From Prevotellaceae bacterium UBA6417 (GTDB lineage Bacteria > Bacteroidota > Bacteroidia > Bacteroidales > Bacteroidaceae), in NCBI GenBank assembly GCA_002439755.1, contig DJPH01000057.1:34085-87904 (forward strand): 53,820 nucleotides of DNA, written 5' to 3'. Both the position numbers and the translations under genes were made by a program. Every line of letters begins with the position of its first letter. Position 1 is the first letter of the stretch. Under the pieces are notes generated by a model that was not told the DNA's origin, searched no databases, and saw only the letters and a list, made by a program, of their open reading frames with translations. Below are positions 8,608 to 17,085 of this stretch, piece by piece.

Positions 8608-9292
8608 GCACTTCATATCATTCTTCATATTGTTGGCATTTCTGTGTCTGCCTTTTCCGGCTGCGGCACAAACTGCCGAGAAGTCATACATGCATCGTGG
8701 AAACAGCTTGTTCAAGCAAAAGAAGTTTGCCGATGCCGATGTCTATTATCGCAAAGCCCTGGAGTTGAATCCATCCAACTCGCGAGCCCGATACAATTTG
8801 GGTAACGCCTTGCTTTCGCAGCGCAAGCCGAAAGATGCCATGAAGCAATATGAAGAGGCAGCCAAAAGCGAGAAAAATCCCTTTTACAAGGCGGCCATTT
8901 ATCACAACATGGGCGTAATCCTCCAGTCGCAGAAGCAATTCGGACCGGCCATCGAGTGCTATAAAGAGTCGTTGCGCAACTACTCCGTTGATGACCGGAC
9001 GCGCTATAATCTCGCTCTTTGCCAGTACCAGCTCAAAAAGAATCCCAATAATCAGCAGCAGCAAAAAAACAACAAGCAGAACGAAGATAAGAAAAATAAC
9101 GAAAAGGACAAGCAGCAGCAAAAGAAACAGGAACAAGACCCCCAAGGACAGCAGCAACAAAAGAACCAGATGTCCAAGGAGAATGCAGACCAAATGCTGC
9201 GCGCAGCCATGATGGAAGAAAACCGCACGCAGCAAAAGGTCCGCAAGGCGCAGCAGCAAACGCGTCCGCGCAATGTAGACAAGAATTGGTAA
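8591..9292 (+). CDS. batC: Aerotolerance protein BatC (TPR)
   Basis: This is a periplasmic or membrane-associated TPR protein of 233 residues. The start is ATG 8591 or, equally plausibly, ATG 8597; both lie within batB. A signal peptide (HFISFFILLAFLCLPFPAAAQ) is followed by about three tetratricopeptide repeats, for example FADADVYYRKALELNPSN and SRARYNLGNALLSQ. The last 80 residues are a Gln/Lys/Asn-rich low-complexity tail encoded by CAG/CAA-rich DNA at about 9040-9180. BatC usually acts as a scaffold in the Bat complex. The gene sits 4 nt before batD. Confidence 0.92.
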   Translation: MAMENKHFISFFILLAFLCLPFPAAAQTAEKSYMHRGNSLFKQKKFADADVYYRKALELNPSNSRARYNLGNALLSQRKPKDAMKQYEEAAKSEKNPFYKAAIYHNMGVILQSQKQFGPAIECYKESLRNYSVDDRTRYNLALCQYQLKKNPNNQQQQKNNKQNEDKKNNEKDKQQQKKQEQDPQGQQQQKNQMSKENADQMLRAAMMEENRTQQKVRKAQQQTRPRNVDKNW

Positions 9293-9296
9293 AGTC

Positions 9297-11135
9297 ATGA
9301 ACCGCATTATATTATTCATTTTCTTATTATTGCTATTCCCTTCGGGCCTACTTCGTGCCGCAGTCCGCGTTGTGGCTTCGGCACCGTCGGTTGTAGCCCA
9401 AGGCGAGCAGTTTCGCCTTGAATACGAGGTCAACACCCAAGACGTAAAAAGCGCACAAGTCATTGAAAAGATACCCGGATTTGACATACTGTACGGTCCC
9501 AGCAAATCGTCGAGCTACAGCATGCAGATCATCAACGGCCATCAATCGTCGGTCAGCAGCGTCACCTACGGCTATACCCTGATGGCTCAGAAAACGGGCA
9601 CGTTTTCCCTGCCACCCATCACCGTCAACGTCGGTGGAAAAAACTATACATCCAACACCGTAAGGATTAAAGTCGTTGCAGGCAACGCCAATGCCGCCAA
9701 TGGCGGCTCGTCGGGTCAAAGAGGCGGCTCTTCTCATCCTTCCCGCTCGTCATCGAGCACTCCGGCTCACATTTCCAACAAAGATTTGTTCATTACCGTC
9801 ACAGCCAATAAAACGCGTGTTTACGAACAAGAGCCCGTCTTGCTCACTTACCGCGTCTATACCAGGGTAGACTTGCGCCAGTTGGGCGGCAAAATGCCCG
9901 ACCTGAAAGGGTTTATGGTCAAGGAAGTTCCCTTGCCCCAACAGAAAAGTTTTTCCGTCGATTCCTATAACGGACAGAACTACAACACCACGGTATGGAG
10001 CCAATACGTCATGTTTCCCCAACAGACAGGAAAGCTCACCATCCCCTCCATCAAATTCGATGGCATCGTTGCGTTTGCCGATCCCAATGTCGACATTTTG
10101 GATGCATTCTTCAACGGCCAGTCGGGAAGCATAGAGCGCAAGAAAACCATCATGACCCCTTCGCTCAACATCCATGTGAGCCCGCTTCCCGAAAAGCCCG
10201 CCGGCTTTTCGGGTGCTGTAGGCAACTTCACCATCAAGTCGGTATTGAAAACGCCGCATCCGCGTGAAAACGAGTCGCTCAATCTGCAGCTCCAAATCAG
10301 CGGAACGGGAAACGTAGACCTCATCAAGGCCCCTGTCGTAAAGTTTCCGGCCGAATTTGATACCTATGCGCCCAAACAAAATGCACAGTCCAAGCTGACA
10401 GCCGCCGGCATGACGGGAACCATGACCATCGATTATGTGACTGTGCCCAAACGCAAGGGTAAATATACCATTCCTCCCGTTGATTTTACCTATTTCGACA
10501 CTTCAACCAACACCTATAAGACGATTCACACACAACCCGTTACCATCGACGTGGCCAAGGGCGAAAAAAACATCTATTCCGACAAACAACAGGAAATCCT
10601 TGCCAAGAGTGACATCCGATATATCAAGACAGGCAGCGTGAGACTTCATCACGAAGAGGATCTCTTTTGGAATCGTTCCAATTATTGGCTGTGCTATCTT
10701 GCTGCCGTTATGGCTTTCATTGCAGTCTTTTATTATTTAAGGCGGCGTTCGGCACTTCAGGGCGACCTTGTGGGCCAGCGCATACGCGGTGCTAACCGGG
10801 CAGCCACTCTCCGGATGAAAAAAGCCGGCAAGCTGCTGCACGAGCACAATACCGAGGAGTTCTACGAAGAGACCCTGCGCGCCTTGCAGGGCTACGTAAG
10901 CGACAAGCTCAGCATTCCGGTGAGCGACCTCACCAAAGACCGCATCTTGGAAGAGTTCCGTCTGCAACAGGTGCCTCAGGAGCTGGCCGACAGTTTTATA
11001 CATTTGCAAGACGACTGCGAACTTTTCCGCTATTCGCAAGCCGGCAGCGAACAAAAATCGGCCGACGAAATATACGATAAGGCCACCGAAGTCATTGGCA
11101 GCCTGGATCGCATTCTCAAAAAGAAAAGAAAATGA
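9297..11135 (+). CDS. batD: Aerotolerance protein BatD (oxygen tolerance)
   Basis: This is a 612-residue protein of the BatD family. It has a signal peptide, then a long periplasmic region of repeated immunoglobulin-like beta domains beginning VRVVASAPSVVAQGEQFRLE. A Ser/Gly-rich linker lies at about 130-155. A single C-terminal membrane helix (about 455-475, YWLCYLAAVMAFIAVFYYL) is followed by a cytoplasmic helical tail. It overlaps batE by ATGA. Length and order match the Bacteroides bat locus, where loss of bat genes reduces oxygen tolerance. Confidence 0.93.
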   Translation: MNRIILFIFLLLLFPSGLLRAAVRVVASAPSVVAQGEQFRLEYEVNTQDVKSAQVIEKIPGFDILYGPSKSSSYSMQIINGHQSSVSSVTYGYTLMAQKTGTFSLPPITVNVGGKNYTSNTVRIKVVAGNANAANGGSSGQRGGSSHPSRSSSSTPAHISNKDLFITVTANKTRVYEQEPVLLTYRVYTRVDLRQLGGKMPDLKGFMVKEVPLPQQKSFSVDSYNGQNYNTTVWSQYVMFPQQTGKLTIPSIKFDGIVAFADPNVDILDAFFNGQSGSIERKKTIMTPSLNIHVSPLPEKPAGFSGAVGNFTIKSVLKTPHPRENESLNLQLQISGTGNVDLIKAPVVKFPAEFDTYAPKQNAQSKLTAAGMTGTMTIDYVTVPKRKGKYTIPPVDFTYFDTSTNTYKTIHTQPVTIDVAKGEKNIYSDKQQEILAKSDIRYIKTGSVRLHHEEDLFWNRSNYWLCYLAAVMAFIAVFYYLRRRSALQGDLVGQRIRGANRAATLRMKKAGKLLHEHNTEEFYEETLRALQGYVSDKLSIPVSDLTKDRILEEFRLQQVPQELADSFIHLQDDCELFRYSQAGSEQKSADEIYDKATEVIGSLDRILKKKRK

Positions 11136-11878
11136 AACGAATACTTCTTTCCCTCGTTCTGACTCTGATGTGCAGCATTGCCCTGCCGGCCAAAGATTTA
11201 AAAGCTACAGCCGACAGTCTTTATGCTGCCCGGCAATATCAAAAGGCGTCACAGCTCTATGAGCAGCTCCTCGACAAGGGCGACAATGCTAACGTTTACT
11301 ACAATCTGGGCAATGCCTACTATCGGATGCACGACATTGCCCATGCCATATTGAACTACGAACGTGCTGCCAATCGCGAACCCGGTGATTCCGACATACG
11401 CTTCAATCTCACGTTGGCGCGCAGCAAAACCATCGACAAGATAGAATCCAACGAAGATTTCTTCATTGTCTATTGGTTTCGCTCCTTCCTCAACACATTC
11501 AATACCGACCAGTGGGGGCGAATCGCCGTCTTCTCCTTTGTCTTGTCGCTCATAGGACTGCTGGCTTACTTTTTCGTTCGCAGACTTTCCATACGCAAAA
11601 TCGGTTTCGGCATAGCTGTTGCCATGTTTTTCCTGACCATCGTGTCAAACATCTTCGCCTATTTGCAACGCTGCCAATATCTTGACAACACTCATGCCAT
11701 TGTCATGCAAACGTCGAAGATACGCAGCACTCCGGCCGAGTCGGGCACGGTTATTTTCAGCCTTCACGAAGGGACCAAGGTCAAGATAATCGACAACACC
11801 ATGCGTCATTGGGTGCAGATACGTCTTGCCGACGGAAAAACAGGCTGGATGCCGCAGAAAGACATGGAAATGATCTGA
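11132..11878 (+). CDS. batE: Aerotolerance protein BatE (TPR, SH3)
   Basis: This 248-residue protein has a signal peptide, then two to three TPR motifs (YQKASQLYEQLLDKGDNANVY, YYNLGNAYYRMHDIAHAILN). Two membrane helices follow (about 128-150 and 155-178). A C-terminal bacterial SH3-like domain (about 190-246) includes LHEGTKVKIID and LADGKTGWMP. It is the last bat gene; a PAP2 gene follows 18 nt later. TPRs on the periplasmic side and an SH3 domain suggest protein or cell-wall contacts. Confidence 0.92.
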   Translation: MKRILLSLVLTLMCSIALPAKDLKATADSLYAARQYQKASQLYEQLLDKGDNANVYYNLGNAYYRMHDIAHAILNYERAANREPGDSDIRFNLTLARSKTIDKIESNEDFFIVYWFRSFLNTFNTDQWGRIAVFSFVLSLIGLLAYFFVRRLSIRKIGFGIAVAMFFLTIVSNIFAYLQRCQYLDNTHAIVMQTSKIRSTPAESGTVIFSLHEGTKVKIIDNTMRHWVQIRLADGKTGWMPQKDMEMI

Positions 11879-11896
11879 CACCCTCTTTGGCGCACC

Positions 11897-12577
11897 ATGT
11901 ACGAATTGTTGGAGCTCGATAAGAACATCACCCTTTTTATCAACGGAAGCCATTCGCTGATGTGGGACTATGTCATCTACACGGCCACCCAGACACTGAC
12001 ATGGATTCCGGTGGGACTGATTCTGCTCTACATTGTATACCGACAGGGCGGAATGCGGTGCCTGCTCATGGTGCTGGGCATGATACTGCTCGGTATACTC
12101 ATCAGCGACCAGCTTTCCTCAAGCATCGTAAAACCGCTGGTCAAACGTTTTCGTCCCACTCAGGACCCACAGATAATGTATCTTGTCGATGTGGTAAACA
12201 ACTACCGGGGCGGACGCTACGGCTTCTTTTCGGCCCATGCATCCAACACATTCACCGTAGCCCTTTTCCTGACGCTTCTATTCCGCCACCGCATGGCCGG
12301 TTTCCTGCTTGTCAGCTGGTCACTGCTCAACAGTTACACTCGTGTTTATCTGGGAGTGCATTATTTTGGCGATGTGGTGGTGGGAACACTCGTCGGTGCA
12401 GTGGTCGGGTGGGGGCTCTATCGTTTTTTCGTCTGCCGTATGCCCGACTACAAACCCTGTGATTCCCGCGAAGGTTTCACCTCTTCGGGTTTCACGCAAA
12501 AGAGCATGTATGCACTTTCGGCCTGCATCTTGCTCAACTATTGCGTCCTGTTCATCATTTCCTCTTTCTGCCCTTAA
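11897..12577 (+). CDS. PAP2-family membrane phosphatase
   Basis: This 226-residue integral membrane protein has about six helices and the three phosphatase motifs. They are KPLVKRFRP (residues 79-87), FFSAHASN (111-118, where Ser-Ala-His replaces the usual Ser-Gly-His) and TRVYLGVHYFGD (148-159, with Arg149, His155 and Asp159). The family includes undecaprenyl-pyrophosphate, phosphatidylglycerophosphate and lipid A phosphatases. The substrate cannot be decided here. It lies 18 nt after batE and is probably in the same transcript. Confidence 0.88.
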   Translation: MYELLELDKNITLFINGSHSLMWDYVIYTATQTLTWIPVGLILLYIVYRQGGMRCLLMVLGMILLGILISDQLSSSIVKPLVKRFRPTQDPQIMYLVDVVNNYRGGRYGFFSAHASNTFTVALFLTLLFRHRMAGFLLVSWSLLNSYTRVYLGVHYFGDVVVGTLVGAVVGWGLYRFFVCRMPDYKPCDSREGFTSSGFTQKSMYALSACILLNYCVLFIISSFCP

Positions 12578-12599
12578 AATTCTGCGCCCTTCAGTTAGG

Positions 12600-12637
12600 A
12601 TTTGCTGCGTCACTATTATTTTTCGGACGCAGCAAAT
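12600..12637 (+). terminator. Inverted repeat after the bat-PAP2 operon
   Basis: A 12-bp perfect stem (ATTTGCTGCGTC and its complement) encloses a 14-nt loop just after the PAP2 gene. No clear T-run follows, so it may be a processed 3' end or a weak terminator rather than a classic intrinsic one. Confidence 0.5.
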
Positions 12638-12709
12638 TTCGACACGTGTGCTTCCTTTTTTTACGCTAATTTATTGGCGCGGCAGTCATACGGATTCAGT
12701 AATTTGTCT

Positions 12710-12717
12710 TACCTTTG
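12710..12717 (+). promoter_or_regulatory. -7 promoter element before pyrK
   Basis: TACCTTTG lies 28 nt before the pyrK ATG, after the inverted repeat that separates it from the bat operon. Confidence 0.7.
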
Positions 12718-12745
12718 CCATACAACCCATCCAAGCATATCACAC

Positions 12746-13525
12746 ATGAAGAAATACGAATTGGAAATACCGGTAGCCAGCACAGAATTTCTGGATGCAC
12801 GTCATTTCCTGATAGTCCTGCGCCATGAGCTGCTTCAGGACATGGGCGGAGAAATACGTCCCGGTCAGTTTGTGCAGGTATTGGTCGAAAATTCGCCTGC
12901 CACCTTCCTGCGGCGCCCCATTTCCATCAATTTTGTCGATGGCGAGAAAGGCGAACTGTGGCTCATGGTTCAAATCAAAGGCGAGGGCACGGAACACCTG
13001 TCGAGTCTGCGTCCCGGCGACATGCTCAACCTTCTGTTTCCGTTGGGAAACGGTTTCAGCATGCCCCGTCAGGGCGAACGAGTGTTGCTCGTAGGAGGCG
13101 GAGTGGGAGTGGCCCCTTTGCTTTATTTCGGCAAACGCCTGAAAGACGAAGGTTTTGAACCGACTTTCCTGCTGGGTGCACGCAGTGCAGGCGGACTGCT
13201 CGAAGCTTCTCTGTTTCGCAACTACGGGCGCGTCATGGTGACGACCGAAGACGGTACAGAAGGCGAACAGGGTTTTGTTACGCAGCATTCGGTTCTTGCC
13301 GAGCACTTTGACCGCATCTACGTATGCGGCCCTAAACCCATGATGATGGCTGTGGCTCGTCATGCCCGGCAAAACGGCATCGAATGCGAGGTGTCGCTGG
13401 AAAACATGATGGCATGCGGTCTGGGCGCCTGCCTCTGCTGTGTCGAAAAGACGGTAAGCGGCAATGTTTGCGCCTGTACAGACGGACCGGTATTCAACAT
13501 AAAACAACTGACATGGCAGATTTAA
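12746..13525 (+). CDS. pyrK: Dihydroorotate dehydrogenase B electron-transfer subunit PyrK
   Basis: PyrK passes electrons from the PyrD flavin through FAD and a [2Fe-2S] cluster to NAD+. The 259-residue protein has an FAD-binding motif RRPIS at 56-60 and an NAD-binding glycine-rich segment LLVGGGVGVAPL (115-126). The C-terminal cluster site uses Cys224, Cys229, Cys232 and Cys244 (MMACGLGACLCC). The ATG at 12746 matches the family start; an earlier in-frame extension overlaps the promoter and is rejected. It overlaps pyrD by 13 bases, as is typical for the two-subunit enzyme. Confidence 0.95.
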   Translation: MKKYELEIPVASTEFLDARHFLIVLRHELLQDMGGEIRPGQFVQVLVENSPATFLRRPISINFVDGEKGELWLMVQIKGEGTEHLSSLRPGDMLNLLFPLGNGFSMPRQGERVLLVGGGVGVAPLLYFGKRLKDEGFEPTFLLGARSAGGLLEASLFRNYGRVMVTTEDGTEGEQGFVTQHSVLAEHFDRIYVCGPKPMMMAVARHARQNGIECEVSLENMMACGLGACLCCVEKTVSGNVCACTDGPVFNIKQLTWQI

Positions 13526-14427
13526 GAGTAAAGATAGCCTCGCTGGATTTGAAAAATCCCGTGATGACAGCTTCCGGAACGTTTGGTTACGGAACGGAAT
13601 TTGAAGATTTTCTTGATATCAACCGTCTGGGCGGCATCATAGTGAAAGGCACGACGCTTCGTCCGCGCGAAGGCAACGACTATCCGCGCATGGCCGAAAC
13701 ACCGTCGGGCATGCTCAACTGCGTCGGCCTGCAAAACAAGGGCGTTGCCTATTTTTGCGAGCACATCTACCCGACCGTCAAGAGCTATGACACCAACGTT
13801 ATTGTCAATGTAGCAGGTTCTTCGCCCGACGACTATGCCGAATGTGCCGCATGCATAGACCGGCTCGACCGTATTCCGGCCATTGAGCTCAACATATCGT
13901 GCCCTAATGTTAGGCAAGGCGGCATGGCATTCGGAGTCACCGCCGAAGGCGCAGCCTCGGTGGTCAGAGCTGTGCGCAAGGCCTACCATAAGACATTGAT
14001 AGTAAAACTGTCGCCCAATGTGACCGACATAGCCGAAATAGCGCGTGCCGTTGAAGCCGAAGGTGCCGACAGCATATCGCTCATCAACACGCTGATGGGA
14101 ATGGCCATCGACATCGAGCAGCGCCGTCCCAAGCTGAGCATTGCCACGGGCGGCCTGTCGGGACCGGCAGTCAAGCCCGTTGCCCTGCGCATGGTGTGGC
14201 AGGTGGCCCAAGCCGTAAAAATACCTGTTGTCGGGCTCGGCGGCATCATGAATGCCCGCGACGCCATAGAGTTTATCATGGCAGGAGCAACGGCCATAGA
14301 AGTGGGAACGGCCAATTTCATAGACCCTAACGTCTGCGAGAAGATCATCGGCGGAATAGACGCATGGCTTGACGGCCATGGCTGTAAGTCGGTGGAGGAA
14401 ATAGTGGGATGTCTGAAAAGCGACTAA
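13513..14427 (+). CDS. pyrD: Dihydroorotate dehydrogenase (class 1B catalytic subunit)
   Basis: PyrD oxidises dihydroorotate to orotate in pyrimidine synthesis. The 304-residue protein has the catalytic cysteine Cys130 in ELNISCPNV, which marks class 1 enzymes; class 2 enzymes use serine. Other conserved stretches are TASGTFGYG (19-27), KGTT (45-48) and the FMN-phosphate site GGIMNARDAIEFI. The start at ATG 13513 lies within the pyrK end, and the paired PyrK makes it class 1B, NAD-dependent. Confidence 0.96.
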   Translation: MADLRVKIASLDLKNPVMTASGTFGYGTEFEDFLDINRLGGIIVKGTTLRPREGNDYPRMAETPSGMLNCVGLQNKGVAYFCEHIYPTVKSYDTNVIVNVAGSSPDDYAECAACIDRLDRIPAIELNISCPNVRQGGMAFGVTAEGAASVVRAVRKAYHKTLIVKLSPNVTDIAEIARAVEAEGADSISLINTLMGMAIDIEQRRPKLSIATGGLSGPAVKPVALRMVWQVAQAVKIPVVGLGGIMNARDAIEFIMAGATAIEVGTANFIDPNVCEKIIGGIDAWLDGHGCKSVEEIVGCLKSD

Positions 14428-14465
14428 GAAAAACATATTGTCACACCCAGTAAAACAGAAAAGTC

Positions 14466-15008
14466 ATGAAAGAACTCAAAGGAAGCAAGACCGAAAAAAA
14501 TTTGCAGACGGCATTTGCCGGCGAATCGGAAGCTCGCAACAAGTATTCCTACTATGCAAGCAAAGCCAAAAAGGACGGATTTGTACAGATTGCCGCACTG
14601 TTTGAAGAAACGGCGGCCAACGAAAAGGAGCATGCCAAACTATGGTTCAAATACCTGCATGGCGGTGAGGTGCCCGACACAGCCACCAATCTGAAAGACG
14701 CGGCAGCTGGCGAACATTATGAATGGACCGACATGTATGCCACATTTGCTGACGAGGCCGAGGCGGAAGGCTTTACCGAAATAGCGGCAAAATTCCGCAT
14801 GGTGGCAGCCATTGAAAAGTCGCACGAACAACGCTACCTGAAGTTGCTGCAAAACGTGGAGCGCAAGCAGGTCTTTTCAAAAGATGGCGATTGTGTATGG
14901 CAATGCAGCAACTGCGGACACATCTGTATAGGCAAAAACGCGCCCGCGGTGTGTCCCGTCTGCTTGCATCCGCAAAGCTATTTTCAAGTAAAAGCAGAGA
15001 ATTATTAA
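14466..15008 (+). CDS. rbr: Rubrerythrin
   Basis: Rubrerythrin reduces hydrogen peroxide in anaerobes and microaerophiles. The 180-residue protein has a di-iron four-helix domain with AGESEAR (Glu20) and ANEKEHAK (Glu53, His56). A second helix pair includes AAIEKSHEQRY. The C-terminal rubredoxin-like site is Cys147, Cys150, Cys163 and Cys166. It follows pyrD by 38 nt with no TAnnTTTG element in the gap, so it may be read through from pyrKD or use another promoter. Together with the bat operon it points to oxygen-stress defence. Confidence 0.95.
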   Translation: MKELKGSKTEKNLQTAFAGESEARNKYSYYASKAKKDGFVQIAALFEETAANEKEHAKLWFKYLHGGEVPDTATNLKDAAAGEHYEWTDMYATFADEAEAEGFTEIAAKFRMVAAIEKSHEQRYLKLLQNVERKQVFSKDGDCVWQCSNCGHICIGKNAPAVCPVCLHPQSYFQVKAENY

Positions 15009-15029
15009 AACCTTGCAACCGATTGGAAA

Positions 15030-15066
15030 GCAAGTGCTCAAAACAATTATTTCTTTGAGGACTTGC
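15030..15066 (+). terminator. Terminator after rubrerythrin, inside the opposing gene's 3' end
   Basis: A stem of GCAAGT-g-CTCAAA and TTTGAG-g-ACTTGC (12 pairs with one G-G mismatch) is followed by TTTTC. Its right arm overlaps the last codons of the convergent gene ending at 15047. Confidence 0.65.
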
Positions 15067-15520
15067 TTTTCAGCCGGTCAAGATAGTTTTCTTCTTTTTT
15101 CAAGGAGTCTTTGTTTTCAAACACCATTTTTGCGGGCAGTTTCACCCACTTCCTGTTTTCAACGCGACGCACATTGTTGGCACCCTGCACTTCGTAGAGC
15201 AGGCGGCCCTGCTTGTCAAAGGAAAAAAGTATGTCCTGTTCGTCGGCACCCAGATCGTTTGAAAACTTGACGGCAGCCTTGTTGCCTTCTACCTTACAAT
15301 CCGTTATAAACCAGGCATCATACAGACGGCCGGTCATGTAACCGTGCATCTTGCCGAGAAAAGAATAATTGGGGGCAGTGACGGTCGTATCGTATAGGTC
15401 GATAGCTATGGTTATGCCGTTTTGACGGTTGTAGAACTTACCTTTAAACATCCGCTTGTCCTGGGCAAACAGAGCGGTAAAACCTATGATTGCGGCAACG
15501 GCCAATAAAAGTTTTCTCAT
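15047..15520 (-). CDS. Secreted protein of unknown function (DUF2147-like)
   Basis: This 157-residue protein has a clear signal peptide (MRKLLLAVAAIIGFTALFAQ). The mature part is beta-rich, with KFYNRQNGITIAIDLYDT and GRLYDAWFITDCKVEGNKA. The pattern loosely resembles DUF2147-type small periplasmic proteins, but I do not recognise it firmly. A Lys/Ser-rich tail ends it. Its start overlaps the FHA gene stop by ATGA, so it is the third gene of an HU-SPOR, FHA, secreted-protein operon. Confidence 0.8.
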   Translation of the reverse strand: MRKLLLAVAAIIGFTALFAQDKRMFKGKFYNRQNGITIAIDLYDTTVTAPNYSFLGKMHGYMTGRLYDAWFITDCKVEGNKAAVKFSNDLGADEQDILFSFDKQGRLLYEVQGANNVRRVENRKWVKLPAKMVFENKDSLKKEENYLDRLKSKSSKK

Positions 15521-16020
15521 GGTTCAGATTCTTTTCCGACGGTAAAAATCATTGTTGTGGCGCCTATCGTGATAATGGCACCATCTTCCATGTTGATTCT
15601 GTCTGTATTCTTTAGGATTTCGTCCTGGTAGAAGGTACCTGTGTTGCTGGGCGCATCGCGCAATACATAACACAGTTCTTGTCTTTTATTGCGCTTAACG
15701 GTTATGATGCAGTGAGTGGTGTCAACGCTGGGATCGGTTGTCTCGATAGCTGCATTGGCATTCGTGCCTTTCACATAGCGTCCCACTACATTTTCGCCTG
15801 CATAAAGTGGAATGACCTGCTTGGCGTGAAACGCGTTTTCTATAACAGTGAGATAACCCAAAACTTCTTTGGTGTCTTCCTTGGCCGCTTTGGCATTGAC
15901 ACGCGCCTTGAATATTTTTCCGCACGCGGAGCATTCAAAAACGAGTATGCGCCCTGCAGGATATGCAGTCTCGTCAAAAGTAAGGTATGCGCCGCATTTG
16001 GGGCAAGCTATACGTTTCAT
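15517..16020 (-). CDS. Zinc-ribbon and FHA domain protein
   Basis: This 167-residue soluble protein begins with a zinc-ribbon (CPKCG at 6-10 and CSACG at 30-34, the MJ0042-type arrangement). An FHA-like domain follows from about 65 to 165, with VVGRYVKGTNANAAIETTDPSVDTTHCIITVKR-type features such as GRY, STH-like TTH and NTGTFYQDE. FHA domains bind phosphothreonine peptides. It lies 15 nt after the HU-SPOR gene and overlaps the next gene by 4 nt. A role in signalling from a Ser/Thr kinase is inference; no kinase is in the operon. Confidence 0.85.
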   Translation of the reverse strand: MKRIACPKCGAYLTFDETAYPAGRILVFECSACGKIFKARVNAKAAKEDTKEVLGYLTVIENAFHAKQVIPLYAGENVVGRYVKGTNANAAIETTDPSVDTTHCIITVKRNKRQELCYVLRDAPSNTGTFYQDEILKNTDRINMEDGAIITIGATTMIFTVGKESEP

Positions 16021-16035
16021 TTTAAAAGAAAGGGG

Positions 16036-17079
16036 TTAATTGATCTGCAGAATCCAGGCATTTTCAAAGACTTCGATGTCATGAAAGCCGTTGAGCGCTT
16101 CGCGCGCCTGTTGTTCTGTGGGATAGTTGGAATAGATGACGCGTATCATTTTGTTCTTGCGGAAAACGCGTGCACTGTCAAGTCCTTTTTCTTTAAGCTG
16201 TTCTACAAAAATTTCAGCATTGGCTTCCTTGATGGAACTGGCAAGGACGATGGTATAATAGGAGGCTTTTGCCTTGACAGCATTCGTGTCGGTGTGGTTT
16301 TCGGGAAGTGGTTTTACGGAATCTGTATCGCATGCAGTGGCAGGAGCGGGGACAGACGTTTTTTGTATGGGCTGGGCGTTGGGCACCTGTTCCAACAGAC
16401 TTTGTATGGGAAAGCCATACAAGGCACCGTTGGCGGTTGTAAGGCCATGGTTGTGCTGCTGCGTCTGGTTGGCAATGGTTACCGGGAAAGCCAGATAGAA
16501 GATTATGGCGAGAATGGCGGCCGCTGCATAGTGGGCAACGGCTTTGTTGAGACGGATGGTGTAGTGCGTGCCCGTATTTATGTTTTCGGCAGCATCGTTA
16601 CGGCTCGTAGGTGCGGCTTCGGCCGTTTCTATAGGTTGTGTAACCTTGACGGGAGCAACATAGGGGGCGGAAGCATAGGCATCGAGGCCGTAAAGAGTAG
16701 GGGCAACTATGCCTCCCTGGTTCTTAGGGGTAAAAAGGAGTTCATTGTCGGCTTTCAATTCCAAAAGACCCAGATTGTCGAAATCAAAAGCTCCTTGCGA
16801 ATGTAGAAGTTCCTTGACCCTTTCTATTTCGCGCTCGACCATGCGATTAGGCTCAGGGTAGTTGGTGTCGAACGCTTGCATGTAAGCCTGTACAAGGAGG
16901 CCGTCGTTAATCTTTAAACGTGCATTAAAGCCTATGGTACGCGTAGGAGGATAGAATAGGCCGCTTTCTTCGTCGCGATAAGGAGGCTCGTAATGTGTGA
17001 CAAAGCCCCCCAAACCGGGCATTATCACGCAATCGTGCTTCAAAAGCAGCTTTTCTATGAACTTTTCTACGCTAACCAT
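16036..17079 (-). CDS. HU-CCDC81-type, transmembrane and SPOR protein
   Basis: This 347-residue membrane protein has an N-terminal pair of HU-like modules of the CCDC81 type (VEKFIEKLLLKHDCVIMPGLGGFV at 3-26, second module about 60-118). A proline/alanine-rich linker follows. One membrane helix lies at 183-202. A C-terminal SPOR domain (about 273-345, YYTIVLASSIKEANAEIFVEQ) is of the type that binds denuded septal peptidoglycan. The ATG at 17079 is preferred to a TTG at 17088, which would lie inside the promoter element. The layout places the HU part in the cytoplasm and SPOR in the periplasm. The same fold combination has been described in Bacteroidota; a tethering role is not proven. Confidence 0.9.
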   Translation of the reverse strand: MVSVEKFIEKLLLKHDCVIMPGLGGFVTHYEPPYRDEESGLFYPPTRTIGFNARLKINDGLLVQAYMQAFDTNYPEPNRMVEREIERVKELLHSQGAFDFDNLGLLELKADNELLFTPKNQGGIVAPTLYGLDAYASAPYVAPVKVTQPIETAEAAPTSRNDAAENINTGTHYTIRLNKAVAHYAAAAILAIIFYLAFPVTIANQTQQHNHGLTTANGALYGFPIQSLLEQVPNAQPIQKTSVPAPATACDTDSVKPLPENHTDTNAVKAKASYYTIVLASSIKEANAEIFVEQLKEKGLDSARVFRKNKMIRVIYSNYPTEQQAREALNGFHDIEVFENAWILQIN

Positions 17080-17085
17080 GTTGTG

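Noticed and set aside
9040..9180. CAG/CAA-rich repeated stretch.
   Set aside because: It is in-frame low-complexity coding for the Gln/Lys-rich tail of BatC, not an independent repeat.
13522..14436. A 304-residue minus-strand frame.
   Set aside because: It is the mirror of pyrD; its composition is rich in His and Cys and looks non-protein-like.
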